A stretch of 64,000 bases of DNA, from contig CM036251.1 of assembly GCA_020698575.1 (NCBI GenBank), positions 3,671,788-3,735,787 of the forward strand, read 5' to 3'. The notes below the pieces were generated by a model. The model did no database searches. It saw only the letters and a program-made list of their open reading frames with translations, and was not told the origin of the DNA. The stretch's first letter is position 1; each line of letters opens with the position of its first letter. Position numbers and translations under genes: made by a program. This document shows positions 1 to 10,750 of this stretch, piece after piece. This stretch comes from Bostrychus sinensis (lineage: Eukaryota > Chordata > Actinopteri > Gobiiformes > Eleotridae).

Positions 1-420
1 TGCAACTGATACAAAATGCAGCCGCTCGACTTTTAACAAACTCATCCAGACATAGCCACATCAGCCTGGTTCTCTCTTCTCTCCATTGGCTCCCGGTCCG
101 CTATGGCATTGATTTTAAAAAGCTCTTAATGGTCTTGCCCCTCCCTGTTTATCAGAGATTTGAACCCTCCACCGCCCCAGCAGAGCCCTGCGGTCGTCTG
201 TTCAGATGGTTCTGGACGTCCCCAGGTCCCGGGACAAACAGTGCGATCGTTCATTTGCAGATGCCACTCCTAAACTCTGGAACACACTGCCACTTCATCT
301 GCGAGTGATCACTGAGCTGTCTCTGTGTAAGTCCAGGCTAAAAACTCACTTGTTGTAGGTAACAGGCATTTTAAACATATTTTGTCATGAAATTAAAAAC
401 TTGTTTTTACCAATAAATAG
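1..420 (+). mobile_element. 3' end of an L2-like LINE (reverse transcriptase C-terminus)
   Basis: The opening sequence translates as the C-terminal tail typical of fish L2-type LINEs: LQLIQNAAARLLT, then a SLHWLPVRY motif, then after frame breaks ATPKLWNTLPLHLR and LCKSRLKTHLL followed by a stop near 357. At least two frameshifts separate these pieces, so it is dead. The 5' part lies outside the window. Family assignment rests on remembered motif patterns. Confidence 0.8.
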
Positions 421-516
421 CCATCAAAACAGTGAGTGGGTTCAGATAAGAACTAATTAAACTACTATCTCTATTTTTTTTTTTTTAAATAATTACATTT
501 TTATAAAATTTAGTGG

Positions 517-873
517 GGGTGCACGGTGGCAGAGCGGTTAGTGTTCTCGCCTCCCAGCAAGGAGGTAGTGGGTTCGACCAACACACTCTCTGGGTGGAGT
601 CTGCATGTCCTACCGTGGGTTCTCTCCGGGTTCTCCGGCTTCCTCCCACCGTCCAGAGACATGCATGTGTTAGGTGAATTGGTGACTCTAAATTGCCCCT
701 AGTGAATGAATGTGAGGGTGAATGGTTGTCTGTCTGTGTTCGTCTCTGTGTCAGCCCTGTGACAAGCTGGCCCCTGTCCAGACTGTACCCCGCCTACGGC
801 CCAAAGTTACTGGGATAGGCTCCAGTCACCCGCAACCTCTAACAGGAATAAGCAAAATGAATGAATGAATCAA
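517..873 (+). mobile_element. tRNA-derived SINE, DANA/mermaid-like
   Basis: The head GGTGGCAGAGCGGTTAG with a B-box-like GGGTTCGACC resembles a tRNA-derived promoter. The body carries the TGGAGTCTGCATGTCC, CTCCGGCTTCCTCCCACC and TGACTCTAAATTGCCCC words of widespread fish SINEs, and it ends in GATAGGCTCCAGTCACCC and ATGAATGAATGAAT. Near full length. The exact family name is uncertain. Confidence 0.8.
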
Positions 874-991
874 ATTTAGTTTGGACTGAAATGGCTCTGT
901 ATGATTATTGGTGGCTGCCACTCAAAGTCTGTTGTTGTGGCCACCTACTGCGCACAACAGAAGGAGTCTTCCTGGGAAAGCAGTCGCAGTC

Positions 992-1180
992 ATGGCAGAG
1001 ACCTTGCAGCTGATCACTCCTGCACCCACTGTTGCCTTTGTTAGAAAAACAAAAACTCTTTTAGAGAAAGAGGAAAACAGAAAGAGGTTAGACCGAGAAA
1101 GAGCTAAAACTAGAGACATTTGATCGGTGGAGAGAGGGGATCAAAACAGATGCTATGGTCGCTACGTTTCTTTTAAACCG
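992..1180 (+). pseudogene. Decayed N-terminal exon of a DNA-transposon protein (copy 1)
   Basis: From ATG at 992 the frame reads a basic N-terminus (KTKTLLEKEENRKRL, then DRERAKTRD). After about 1122 the frame slips; one frame over it continues DRWREGIKTDAMVATFLLN, followed by CG|GTGAG, a plausible splice donor at 1181. The same exon plan, a basic stretch then R-W-R, a D-x-x-V-A-x-x-L-L-x-R end and a donor, recurs at 6808-7006 and 30198-30361. I infer the first coding exon of an autonomous fish DNA transposon whose second exon is missing here. I do not recognise its superfamily. The frameshift makes this copy non-functional. An ordinary host gene is unlikely because the copies are dispersed and all degenerate. 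Confidence 0.6.
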
Positions 1181-1525
1181 GTGAGATTCTTTTCTTTATA
1201 TTTGTAAAACAGTGCCACCTAATGGTAACATGTGCACATGTGCAGTACCTCAATATGTTGTCTAGAATGAGTCCTGCAGTTGTCTGTTGCATTTGTATAA
1301 GCAACTCTCAGTGACGCTAGCTAAGCGGCTAACAATAGCTAGCAGTCTTACTCTTACAATACTTATAATGATTGTTGCTGTTGTATGGGGCCTGTATTGT
1401 TGCTGTGGGACTGCTGTGAGTGTGGATCAGATATATTTCAGTACATTTCTTTTATGTTCTAGTTATGAGAAATAGGAGAAGGTTGTGACATCCACACCTT
1501 CACTGATTTTATTATGTTTTGTTTT

Positions 1526-1596
1526 TTTTATGTAAAGCACTTCTGTCTTCCTTGTGTTGTTGTAAAGTGCTATAGAAATAAACTCTGATTGATTGA
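1526..1596 (+). mobile_element. LINE/SINE 3' tail
   Basis: A tail of the form TTGTAAAGTGCTATAGAAAT followed by GATTGATTGA, the short-repeat terminus of fish L2/CR1-type retroelements. Only the tail is present. The 300 bases before it (1181-1525) show nothing further. Confidence 0.6.
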
Positions 1597-1724
1597 CAAC
1601 ATTGGTCCATAAACATTGAGAGAATGAGCTGTGGTTCAGATACAAATTCATCGGCCTGACCATAAAAAGAAAGATTTTTGTGGGTTTGCAAACAAATCCA
1701 TTGTTTGTGTGCAAGGTACGTTTA

Positions 1725-1990
1725 AGAATAAGAATAAGAAAACCTTTATTAGTCCCTCAGTGGGGAACTTGCTTTGTTGCAACAGCATCAGTACAGTTAG
1801 CATTAGCACACAGTTGTATCACACAAGAGCACAAAGTGTATCAGAGACCAGTCTGGCCAAAGATAATTAACTAAAAAACTAAACTACAAGCAGAGCTAAA
1901 TAAACTAAATTAGAATATAAGCAATTAAATACACTATAATAACTATGTACAGTATATAGTCTGACAGAGTATGGATATTCAAAGTACCAT
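1725..1990 (-). mobile_element. Retroelement 3' tail, minus strand
   Basis: GAATAAGAATAAGAA repeats followed by CCTTTATTAGTCCCTC and AGTGGGGAA match the reverse complement of a common fish non-LTR 3' end. No coding part remains. Confidence 0.5.
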
Positions 1991-2040
1991 AAGTAAAGAG
2001 TGTGCATTTATCAGCTTTTAACATTGTAAACAAATTGTAT

Positions 2041-2185
2041 CTCAGATGAGCGCAGCCTGGGTTCAAATCCCAGCTCGGGGCCTATTTTTGCTTTGATTCC
2101 CACCTCTCTCGTCCTGTGCTTCCTGTCTTTCTTCAGTCTCCGTCTGATAAAACCAAAAAAGCCCCCAAAATAAATCTAAAACAAG
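2041..2185 (+). mobile_element. SINE-like fragment
   Basis: Contains GGGTTCAAATCCCAG, a tRNA B-box-like word, followed by a pyrimidine-rich body and a CCCCCAAAATAAATCT tail that I associate with a dispersed fish retroelement. The first half of a tRNA-like head is missing, so this is not a tRNA gene. Confidence 0.45.
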
Positions 2186-2189
2186 TCGT

Positions 2190-3020
2190 GTTTTACATAA
2201 GATCTCAGATGAAAGCAGCATTACCCAGAGCCGAGGCTGAGCTCTGATGTAACTCCACTAAACTCCGCATGCTTCTGAAACGCTGGTGTGTTTTGTGCGC
2301 GCTGTCTTTGCTTCACAGACATCAAGACGTTTTTAAAAAGATCAGTAAAATTAACTTGGATTCTCATCATATTTTTTCTCACTGTTGTACACGAAGCCGT
2401 AATGTTTCCCAGATAAAACCTTTCACGTCGCTTTTCCCTCTCTACATTTTAATGCTCGGCTTTAGATCTCGCCGCTCTCTCCGCTCGGGCCCATTGTAAA
2501 TTAAAATCTACTAATTAACATAATTGCTGGAAATCTATGTTGCTGTTAAGTTGCCACTCTGTAAAAGCAATCATTAGCATCTCGTTCACTTAAACTGATT
2601 GGAGCGCGAACAAAAGTCCCCGGTCTCGGCTGTCTGCGAGCGTTTCAACAACAGAACGCAGCTGGAGATGCCTTCAGCCTTCACCGCCACGCGTTACAGA
2701 AGAAGTCTTTGAGGGACTTTGAACAATGGCGTTTGATAAAAGCTGCTCCACAGTGAGGCTGCAGATAAGTGCGCCACTGAATGTCACTTGATTCAATAGA
2801 AATCTGAGGGAAATATATGAAAGAGAAACAGCCTTTGTGTGGAGTTTGAAGGCCGCAGGACACAATCTTATCGCCATCTCCGCGGCGTCAAGTCCGTTCA
2901 CATGAAACTCTAGGACAACACGTAACTTTGGGGCTGGTTTTTGGAGGCAGGAACGACAGCAGCCGCTTTCCTCCAAGAAGGCAACTATTAAAGTTTGAAA
3001 AATGAAGATGGAATTTTACT
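2190..3020. other. Unique spacer, possible conserved noncoding DNA
   Basis: Non-repetitive stretch with balanced composition and homeodomain-like TAATTA words around 2510-2520. No frame with a recognisable protein. It has the look of regulatory spacer, but that can only be tested by cross-species alignment. Confidence 0.25.
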
Positions 3021-3027
3021 TTGACTA

Positions 3028-3525
3028 CACTGTAAAAAAAAATCTGTAAATTTTACAGTAAAAAATTGGCAGCTGTGGTTGCCAGAATTCTACCGTAAAA
3101 ACTACAAGAGGCCTGTATTTCATTTTACAGTATAATTTTATCACAAATGTTGTTTTTACAGTTTTTGACTTGAGTTTTTATTATTATTTACTGCAAATTA
3201 AAGTTATTATCTTTCAAAAAAATAGGTTAATGTATATTTTAGTTTGTGACTTAACTTTTAATCAACATTTACGGTAAAATTTAAAGTTATTATCTTTTCA
3301 AAAGGTGTTAAACTGTAATAAACACAGGACTCGGATTTTTTTAACAGTGCTATACTGTATACATTACAAAAAATAAAACTAAAAAAATACAATTTTGTCT
3401 TATTTTTAATATTACAGTTAATTACCGTAACCAAAACAGTATTTTACCGATATATCAACTACGGTCTTTTACTGTTGAGATTCTACAGATTTTTACCATG
3501 AAATCTACAGATATTTTTTACAGTG
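3028..3525 (+). mobile_element. MITE with CACTGTAAAAA ends and TA duplication (copy 1)
   Basis: Starts CACTGTAAAA directly after TA and ends TTTTTACAGTG directly before TA. Internal sequence is rich in TTTACAGTA words. Copies lie at 23408-23742 (inverted, truncated) and 32924-33580. The TA flanks suggest Tc1/mariner-type mobilisation. No transposase is encoded. Confidence 0.75.
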
Positions 3526-3797
3526 TATGTTTTCTTTAGCTTTTGCTGCTGCTGATTTTACAAACTAACAGAGCTCCTTGTTGTCAGGTTTAAGCTGTTC
3601 AACGGTGATGAGGTTGCTTCTAAATTAATATTTCTAGAAGTAAAAAAACAAAAAACAATATTAAGTGTAAAATTTAGTAGAAAGTAGAAATTGCATTCAT
3701 TCATTCATCTTCTTCTATTGCCAGCTAGTCCCAGGGCTCAACCATTCACTCTCACAGTCATTCACTAGGGGACATTTAGAGTCATATTCTCCTAACA

Positions 3798-3991
3798 CAG
3801 TGGTTCCCAAAGTGGGGGTTCGGGGCCCCCTGGGGGTCCACAAAGTACTGCATGGGGGCCCCCGCAGAGGCCATCTATAGTAAATACAGAAAAATACATT
3901 GAGTTTGGAATGAATTAGAGCAGTGGTTCCCAAAGTGGGGTCTGGGGCACCCTGGAGGTCCGCGAAGGTACTACAGGGGGTTTCAAATTGA

Positions 3992-4024
<33 letters not shown>

Positions 4025-4437
4025 TCAGACACATGGTTTTGGTTCATAAAAACAAATAAAACATACAAAAATATAAAAAGTCAATAAAAACATTAAGTAC
4101 ATAAAAAAACATTTGAAATTATTGTTGTTTTAAAATATTACTTTAAAATAACTTTTAGTCAATAATCAGTGTTTTTGTAATGTTTTTATAAAAAAACATA
4201 TGGAGAAAAACATGGCAGAGTCTTTTGAACAGAGGGAAGTTTTATCGCTGGGGGTCCGTGAGGGATTTTTGGAAATTTAAGGGGCCACAACAGTCTTGAC
4301 TTTAAGGAGGGCTGAATTAGAATTTAAAAATGTATCTTTTAGCCAACATTTAGTGTTTTTGTAACATTTTTCTAGAAATCTAAGGAGCAATACATGACTT
4401 TTTTTTTAATATGAAGTTTTATTGTTGGGGGGGTCTT
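3798..4437 (+). mobile_element. hAT-type MITE, outer copy, itself interrupted
   Basis: Begins with the terminal word CAGTGGTTCCCAAAG. Its left part is 3798-3920 and its right part 4315-4437, which repeats internal family sequence also seen at 4150-4250 and 28380-28440. The normal CACTG right end is missing, so it is 3'-truncated. Confidence 0.65.
3921..4314 (+). mobile_element. hAT-type MITE nested in a copy of its own family
   Basis: Starts CAGTGGTTCCCAAAG. It is flanked by AATTAGAG (3913-3920) and AATTAGAA (4315-4322), an 8-bp target duplication with one mismatch, the length expected for hAT. Contains an ATT microsatellite at about 3994-4023. Confidence 0.65.
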
Positions 4438-4639
4438 GTCCATGCGTGTCTTTGGATGGTGGGAGGAAGTCTGAGCAAACCCATGGTAAGATGGGCAGCA
4501 CTAACTACTCTGCCACTGTACCCCTCTAGAAATTAAATATTGAATGTTTTTTCCATATCTTCTTCTTCAAACCCAGAGCCTTTTGACTGTGAGTGAAGTG
4601 CGCCGCTCATTTTGCCACCGAGGACAAAAACACGTTTAC

Positions 4640-4756
4640 TGAAATTATATTTTTTTTCTAAAATTTACTCAAATAAAAGTAAATTTACTCAGAAAGTACT
4701 TTAAAAAATACCCAATTGCTTGTGTAAAAGTATAAAGTTATGTTCCACCTCTGCAG
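4640..4756 (-). mobile_element. hAT-type terminal fragment (stepwise TTTACTC family)
   Basis: TTTACTCAAATAAAAGTAAA followed by GTTATGTTCCACCTCTG is the right end of a common fish hAT MITE read on the minus strand. A related fragment closes the window at 63755-63985. Confidence 0.5.
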
Positions 4757-5086
4757 GTCACTGTCCAGGCCGCTGGCTGCAGGCCAATGGCATTTTCAAA
4801 TAAACTTTCATGAGTGGGAGGGTTTTAGGTTTTCAAACACCACAAGCCTCTAACTGAGACTTAAAAACCAGATTGCAACGATGAAGAAAATTGTAGTGTG
4901 CTGCTAAACATTTATAGCCTTGAAATCTAGACGCACCCTAGTGGCAGAAAGTATTTTTTGCCTAGCGGGTTGGCCCAGGGCTTCGTCGGACCAATCACAA
5001 CGCTCTATCTGTGTAGCGAGTGGAGTAGGCGGGGCTTAGCACGATGACGACAGCGCTAGGCGACGGTGCAGAGCAGAACAACTACG

Positions 5087-5341
5087 ATGGCTGCGGCTAA
5101 CGAACGGCGCTCGTTTGAATCGGCCTTGACATCAGTTTTGGAAGAATTAGATTTGGGTTTTTCTTTGAAAGTGGAGCAGAAAGAAGCACTCACATCATTC
5201 GTCTTAAAGAAGGATGGATTTGCTGTTTTGCCGACCGGCTATGGCAAAAGTCTAATACACCAGCTGGCTCCGCTGGTAGCTAACAAAGCTCACCTTGTGA
5301 TTGGGCAGAGCGCTGGTCTGTTACGTGCAGAAGCAGTTTGA
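5087..5341 (+). pseudogene. RecQ-like helicase first-exon fragment (transposon-associated?)
   Basis: An ATG at 5087 in good context (CGATGG) opens an 84-residue frame. Residues about 27-35 (LKVEQKEAL) look like the region before motif I, and residues 48-55 (LPTGYGKS) are a canonical Walker A/helicase motif I, followed by a hydrophobic LIHQLAPLVA. This order fits RecQ-family ATP-dependent 3'-5' DNA helicases. After about residue 67 similarity stops and the frame ends; motifs Ia to VI, including the DExH box, are absent from the window. Flanks (4900-5080 and 5345-5450) look like dispersed repeat DNA, not a gene locus, so I infer a helicase exon carried within a mobile element, now a relic. A truncated retained host exon is the alternative. 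An upstream GTG frame start at 5066 is ignored. Confidence 0.6.
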
Positions 5342-5344
5342 ATG

Positions 5345-6800
5345 ACATCCGTTGACTCCACCTCTAGGCTTGAGCTCTGTCTATGGACCGTCCCCAGACT
5401 CTACATTTAATGTTATTGGCTTGTGAGGCTGAAACATTTACAAAACAGCAACAATTTTGTAAGAACTGTATGCATTATTTAACTCTGTGTTGTTTCAGTC
5501 AAACAAGTTGTGGCTGTGACTAAAACTAATCAGTAGGTGGTCTCTAGCTGGAGCTTCATCCAGCCACCTCCAGATGTTCTCCTGAAAGTCTTTCCTCTTT
5601 CCAAACTCTTTCAACAGGAGACGTTCTAGACTGATTTAACATTTTCCTTCTGTGTGCAGCACAGGCTTAAACTGTGTTCATGTTTTATTGATTTTCTTCA
5701 AATTATAGATTGTATTTATTTCTTTATTTTATTTTATTGAGAAAGAATGATTGAACTTTGTATAGAAATGATAAAACTATGTAGCAGCACAGACCTTCTT
5801 CAATGCATTGTCTCTCACAACAGTAAAGCTGTGTCCAAACCTGAACTTAAAGTTTTCCAGTCCTACTAAAACTTTTTTGATCCCAAAGGAAATTTAGGGA
5901 GGCAGGAATTATCTGTTGCTTATTGGATTTGAAACCCTGAAGGATTTCAAGCCCAATCAAAAACAATATGAAGACAGACATCAAGTACTTCATATAAACT
6001 CAGAGTCTGAAATTAATTTAAAAAACCTCTTAAAAAGTCTAGATAGATTAGACAGATTCACCAAAGTTTGTAGAATCTCCCCAAAAATCTCAAAGACGAA
6101 TTCATTAGCCGTTTTTAATCCTGACAAAGCGCGGCGCGGCTTCAGTCAGAGGTCAGCGCGGTAATGACGGTCATCACTTATCGTTATCTCGTCATAATTA
6201 TCTTCATTATCTGTGTCTCGGTGACCTTCTCAGTGTAACGGGCTGAGATAGAGGGAGCTGCACTTTAGAGCTGCCAACTTCATCACATCATAAATATTTA
6301 TAAACCATGGCCTGCCACACTGCGCTCCTAATTCACTCACATTTGCATCAAGAAAAAAAAAGTATGAGGTGTTTCCTGTTGGTGAGAAAGAGACGACTGG
6401 AGCCTGCTGTGCCTGGTTTTATGGAACTTTAACTTAAGCTCATTTCTTTGTTTGGTTGCTTTTCTTTATATTAAAGGTATTAGGGAGGATCTTAATAAAT
6501 TAATTTTTTGCAATATTTATTAAAACTACCTTCATTGCCCTGTATAAGGCTTATAAATTGGTGTATTAGAAAATATAATAATAATATTAATAAACTGTGG
6601 ACTCTGTGGGACTTAAAAAACCTCATCCAATCGTTTTCATCATGAGTACGTTAAGCATTGTTCCACGGACTCGCCAATCATTCCGACTTCCTGGTTTCGG
6701 CGATAGTGCGCGTTCTTGTGCCTGCGCATGCGTATACACTATGTTTATGTAGCCCGGCATTAGCGCCGCGTTAGCGTAGCGCGGACAGCCTGACTTCGAA
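5345..6800. other. Spacer without recognisable genes
   Basis: Mostly AT-rich unique sequence. 6110-6330 is a more balanced block with TAATTATC and ATAAATATTTATAA words that could be conserved noncoding DNA. The 82-codon frame at 5916-6164 has no recognised features and I leave it out. Confidence 0.3.
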
Positions 6801-6807
6801 GAGCACA

Positions 6808-7006
6808 ATGGCTGAGGAAAACCGTGAACCGGGAGGTCACAAAAGGAAAACTGTTTTTGAAGTGAACCAGAGGAGGAGGAGAAAAACTGTAGCAGAGCAG
6901 AATAAAACCCGTGTAGTTATTGGCGTTTCCTTCAAAGGACGGCGTGCGCTGTAGGAACAGAAAGGGCTTCAGACGATGCATTGGTCGCCAAGTTTCTGCT
7001 GGACAG
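6808..7006 (+). pseudogene. Decayed N-terminal exon of a DNA-transposon protein (copy 2)
   Basis: ATG at 6808 begins MAEENREPGGHKRK, then NQRRRRKTVAEQNKTRVVIG and VSFKG-RRAL. An in-frame TAG follows, then a one-base deletion near 6974, after which the neighbouring frame reads DALVAKFLLD with AG|GTAACG at the end as a splice donor. The order basic stretch, T-R-V-x-I-G, F-x-R-(W)-R, D-A-x-V-A-x-x-L-L-D-R matches the copies at 992-1180 and 30198-30361. One stop and one frameshift make it a relic. Function of the parent protein is unknown; the basic, arginine-rich N-terminus suggests nucleic-acid binding, which is inference. Confidence 0.65.
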
Positions 7007-7299
7007 GTAACGTTTATCTTATCGTTTGAAAAAAATGCCTTTTTTCTTTATCTGTTGAACCTTTTCAACTGCACAGCAGTCAGTTTGCTAATGCTACCAA
7101 TAGCAGGAGACATATTTGTGCTCACATTTAGGGACTGTGCATGTGACTGTTAACTTATTTAAATAGCTGCATCCCCTGGTGTATCTTAGTGAAAAAGCAG
7201 CCTTGTAAGAATAGGAGGATGGACAAACAACAACCCAGCAGTGGATTTATTTCTTAGACGTTGGTCACAGCAGAGTCAATCAAAACAAGGGGCCAACTG

Positions 7300-7450
7300 G
7301 ACTCCTGAGTTTTTAATTACAGAATTGGTTTTGGTGGTACGTCGGTGACCAGAGGCCCCAGTGCAGGTTTTCAGAATGGGCCCTTAACTTATAAAGCACA
7401 TTCAGTCAGTCTATACATCCTACTTTACTTTTTGTTTATAACTAAACTCA
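7300..7450 (+). mobile_element. Fragment related to the hAT MITE at 38202-38645
   Basis: Shares the words GAGGCCCCAGTGCAGG, TTTTCAGAATGGGCCC and TTATAAAGCACATTCAG with positions 38224-38280. No terminal repeats are visible at this copy. Confidence 0.5.
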
Positions 7451-7689
7451 GTTACTCCCAAAGAGCTCCGAAAAATACCAAAAAAACAGAGAAGAAATGA
7501 GCAAAATTGCATGGTTCAACAACTTGACTAACGGCCATTTTTGTTTCATACATCTTTTTCATCTCATCTTTTACAGAAACAAAAGTTGGACAAATCCTCA
7601 GTGACGTTAGCAGCAGCAGAGTGGCTCGTCCTACACTAACGACTATAACTTTACCTGAAGGACAGAATAATTAACCTGTGTCTCTCCTC

Positions 7690-8000
7690 GACGATAACGC
7701 GACACTGCAGATAATCACTTCTCCTTGTTACCGCCGAGCCTTTCTTTAAAACTCTGACCATGACGGACGCGGCGCTGATTGATCCGGCCCCGATCTCCTC
7801 GCTGACCTCTGACCCCGGCGCGGGCGGTGAGATGCAAATGGCTGCCCGCGGTGTGTCAGCGCGCCGGCTCTTATCTCAGCCCGCATCGATCCCAGGGCGA
7901 CACTGGATTTAATCTGCTTTAGAGCTGTCAGCGCCGCTCCGGGCCCCTGTCGGCTGATGTTTTTATTGGGGATTTAAAACCACCGCGGCCCCGGAGACTT
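7690..8000. other. GC-rich unique block
   Basis: CpG-containing, non-repetitive sequence with a run of GCGGCGCTGATT-like words. No frame with a recognisable product and no splice-flanked exon that I can defend. It could be a regulatory element or a small CpG island. Confidence 0.3.
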
Positions 8001-8139
8001 TTATTCAAATAACTGGATGTTTAAATGTCATAAAAACCTAATAAAAGGAGTTTAATGTAATGCATGTTTAGGCTACAGTGCTGTGCAAATGTCATGTATA
8101 CAGGGTTTTAAGGAATATGAACAAAGGAAGGTCATCAAT

Positions 8140-8640
8140 GTACACAAATACACAAAATAGCAAAAAAAAAAAAAAAAAAAAAAAAGAGGACCTAGACACA
8201 AAAATGCACAAAATAGCAAAAAAAGAGGATCTAGACACAAAAATACACAAAATAGCAAAAAAAAAAAAAGAGGACCTAGACACAAAAATGCACAAAATAG
8301 CAAAAAAAAAAAAAAAAGAGGACCTAGACACAAAAATGCACAAAATAGCAAAAAAAAAAAAGAAAAAAAAGGACCTAGACACAAAAATGCACAAAATAGC
8401 AAAAAAAGAGGACCTAGACACAAAAATACACAAAATAGCAAAAAAAGAGGACCTAGACACAAAAATGCACAAAATAGCAAAAAAAAAAAGAGGACCTAGA
8501 CACAAAAATACACAAAATAGCAAAAAAAAGGACCTAGACACAAAAATACACAAAATAGCAAAAAAAAAAGAAGAAGACCTAGACACAAAAATACACAAAA
8601 TAGCAAAAAAAAAAAAAAAAAAAAAAAAGGATCTAGACCT
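8140..8640. repeat. Tandem repeat with variable A-tracts
   Basis: About ten units of the form GACCTAGACACAAAAAT-(A/G)CACAAAATAGC-A(n)-GAG. The constant part is about 32 bases and the A-tract varies from about 7 to 26. Both strands stay open through it, giving lysine-rich or phenylalanine-rich pseudo-frames that are not genes. Confidence 0.9.
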
Positions 8641-8689
8641 TTGATCTAGACACTGGTCCTATCTCAGAATGGTAAAAATAAAGAGCCCA

Positions 8690-8993
8690 CACTGCAAATT
8701 TTCAATATCTACATTAAATAAAATGACTTGAATTCAGATTATTAATCTTGATTTAAGCAAAAAAATAACTAGGTTAGATTTATTTAGTTATTAGGTATCT
8801 TATTACTAGATTATTTGCCTTGTTTTAAAGTATTTTTCCCCTGTTTAAAACTATTTTTTACTTATTTCAAGCAAAATTATCTGTCCATGGGGTAAGATAA
8901 TTTTGAAAAGCTTGAAATAAGTAAAAAAAAACTTACCCAATGAACAGATAATTTTTGCTTAAGAGCTTGAAAACAGGGGAAAATACTTTGAAA
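8690..8993. mobile_element. Foldback MITE, CACTGCAAA family (copy 1, diverged)
   Basis: Begins CACTGCAAATTTTCAATATC and includes the family words GACTTGAATTCAGATTATTAA and a TTATTTCAAGCAAAATTATC centre with its inverted partner. The right arm is cut off near 8993. Confidence 0.65.
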
Positions 8994-9425
8994 CTTTCCA
9001 GTGGGAATTACAACAAAAGGGGCGTTCATGTGCAAATTTGACCTCGACAGGTGTTTTTTTCCATAATTCCCATAGCACATGAAGGCAGCATAATTGGAGA
9101 TGAGGTCGGATTTGACTTCAAAATGGCGGAGAGCAGCGACGAAACTGTGGATGGTAAGAAATGCGTTGGCTAATAAATGTTTTTACTCAGGTTAGCTCAT
9201 TGTTTAATTAGCACACACAATTTTAACGTAGTAATTTTAACATTAGCAAACTCGATACAGTTCTGTCCTTGATTGTTTTACCCATGGAGCAATTCAAGAT
9301 AAAGTTTCTGTCCGCCATTTTTTTTTATCCTACGACCACAACAGCACTTGAACACAACAACTCGTAATTTCCTATTTACAAGTGGAAAATATCATCTTTC
9401 CCATATCACGTGAAGGCAGCATAAG
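8994..9425. mobile_element. Putative MITE with weak inverted ends
   Basis: TTTCCAGTGGGAATTAC at 8994 partly mirrors GTAAATAGGAAATTAC read on the opposite strand near 9365-9385. A 24-base word CCCATAGCACATGAAGGCAG(CATA) at about 9070 recurs at about 9398. Between them, AAAATGGCGGAGAG with a nearby GGTAAG resembles a mini first exon. Weakly supported. Confidence 0.35.
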
Positions 9426-10259
9426 TCCTGCCTGTAAGAAAAGTCAGTCAACAGTTTGTTTGTTGTTGTTTTTTTAATCAGACGCCCGTTTTGTGAGAGG
9501 CTTGTGCCAGCGTTGTCCCTGAGGAGCTGCAGAGGTGAGACCTGCATCGATTCAATAAAGCTGAGTGCACTTTTACTGTTAGGCTTTGATGTTCTCATTA
9601 ATGCTACACTGCCTTTAAAACTAAACATGCCATGTACACAACAACCTTTTTATTCTGATAATTTCACATAGTGCGTATAAAAGTATTGCTGTTTGTGTTA
9701 CTGCTGATCAGTGTAGAATAATGCGTGGTATAATTATGGGCCAAGTTTCAGTGGAAAAATGGAAGGAAGGGGAACGTGCTGGAGCGATAGTTAGCATGGA
9801 TTTTCTTATTTCCAAAGGAACTTTAAGGGAAAACCAGGATTAAGTTCAGGGATCAACCAAAACAAAACAAGAAATAAGCAGAAGTCTTAACACAAGGCTT
9901 TATTTGGAAAAAAAACTGGCACACAGATAAGAGGTATTACAAGAATACAATAGTAAAATAAAAAAAAAGTATACATTTTTATGCACAGTATACAGACCAA
10001 TATTAAAACAACAGTTACATAAAAAACAAACAAACAAACCCTCTGTCCTTAGACCCTCCTTATCAGTAAAATAAAATAAAATAAAATAAACAGCAAGGAG
10101 GGATCCACTCCCAGGATGGGCAGGCTGTAGTGTCCAGTCCTTTTGTTCATCATAAAAGTCAAAGCATAACCTTCTTTCAAACAGTTTACTTCCATAAAGT
10201 TTGTTTTCTCAGGATCTAACCATGCTTTTCCATGTATAAAGACAAAACTCTGGATAGCA

Positions 10260-10489
10260 AAATTATCTGCCAATGGGATAAGTGGAATTTTCTTACACCA
10301 TTGGCAGATAATTTTGCTTGAAATAAGTAAAAATGGCTTAAAATTAACACAGAAATTATTTGAAACAAGTCAAATAACCTAGCCTAGTAAGTAAATAAAT
10401 CTAATCTAGTAAAAAAAATACTCAAATCAAGGTTAATAATCTGAATTCAAGTCATTTTAACTAATGCTAGATATTGATTTTTTGCAGTG
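10260..10489. mobile_element. Foldback MITE, CACTGCAAA family (right arm)
   Basis: Contains the hairpin centre (ATCTGCCAATGGGATAAG and its inverted partner) and a full right arm ending GATTTTTTGCAGTG before TA. The left arm is missing. Confidence 0.7.
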
Positions 10490-10750
10490 TATGAGTTTAT
10501 TTGTCATTATTTTGCTTAGTTGATTTTATTTGATGTTATTAGCACCGGTCTGTGGCAGTAAAATATTGTTTGTCACATTCTGTGCTGACAACACAACAAT
10601 AAACCAACAAACTCACCAGACCAAACTCACCAAAAAACTCTGTATTTATTGTTTATTACTTATTTATCCAAGATTAATTGACTTTAACGGTCACCATCTG
10701 AGTGTGTGACGTAAGACATTAAGCCCCGCCTGGTTTTTAGTTAGTCCCAT

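Larger units (their letters stand above)
3694..4525 (-). mobile_element. Minus-strand SINE split by a hAT insertion
   Basis: 3694-3797 is the reverse complement of the 3' part of the SINE at 517-873 and 4438-4525 is its 5' part. They join at the same SINE position (…CCTAACA then CATGCGTGTC). About 640 bases of hAT-type sequence separate them. Confidence 0.75.

Noticed and set aside
8078..8644. 188-codon lysine-rich frame and opposite-strand Phe/Leu-rich frames
   Set aside because: Direct translation of the A-tract tandem repeat on both strands.
8690..10489. Single foldback MITE split by a 1.27-kb insertion
   Set aside because: The left piece already contains its own hairpin centre and is more diverged than the right piece, so two separate copies fit better.
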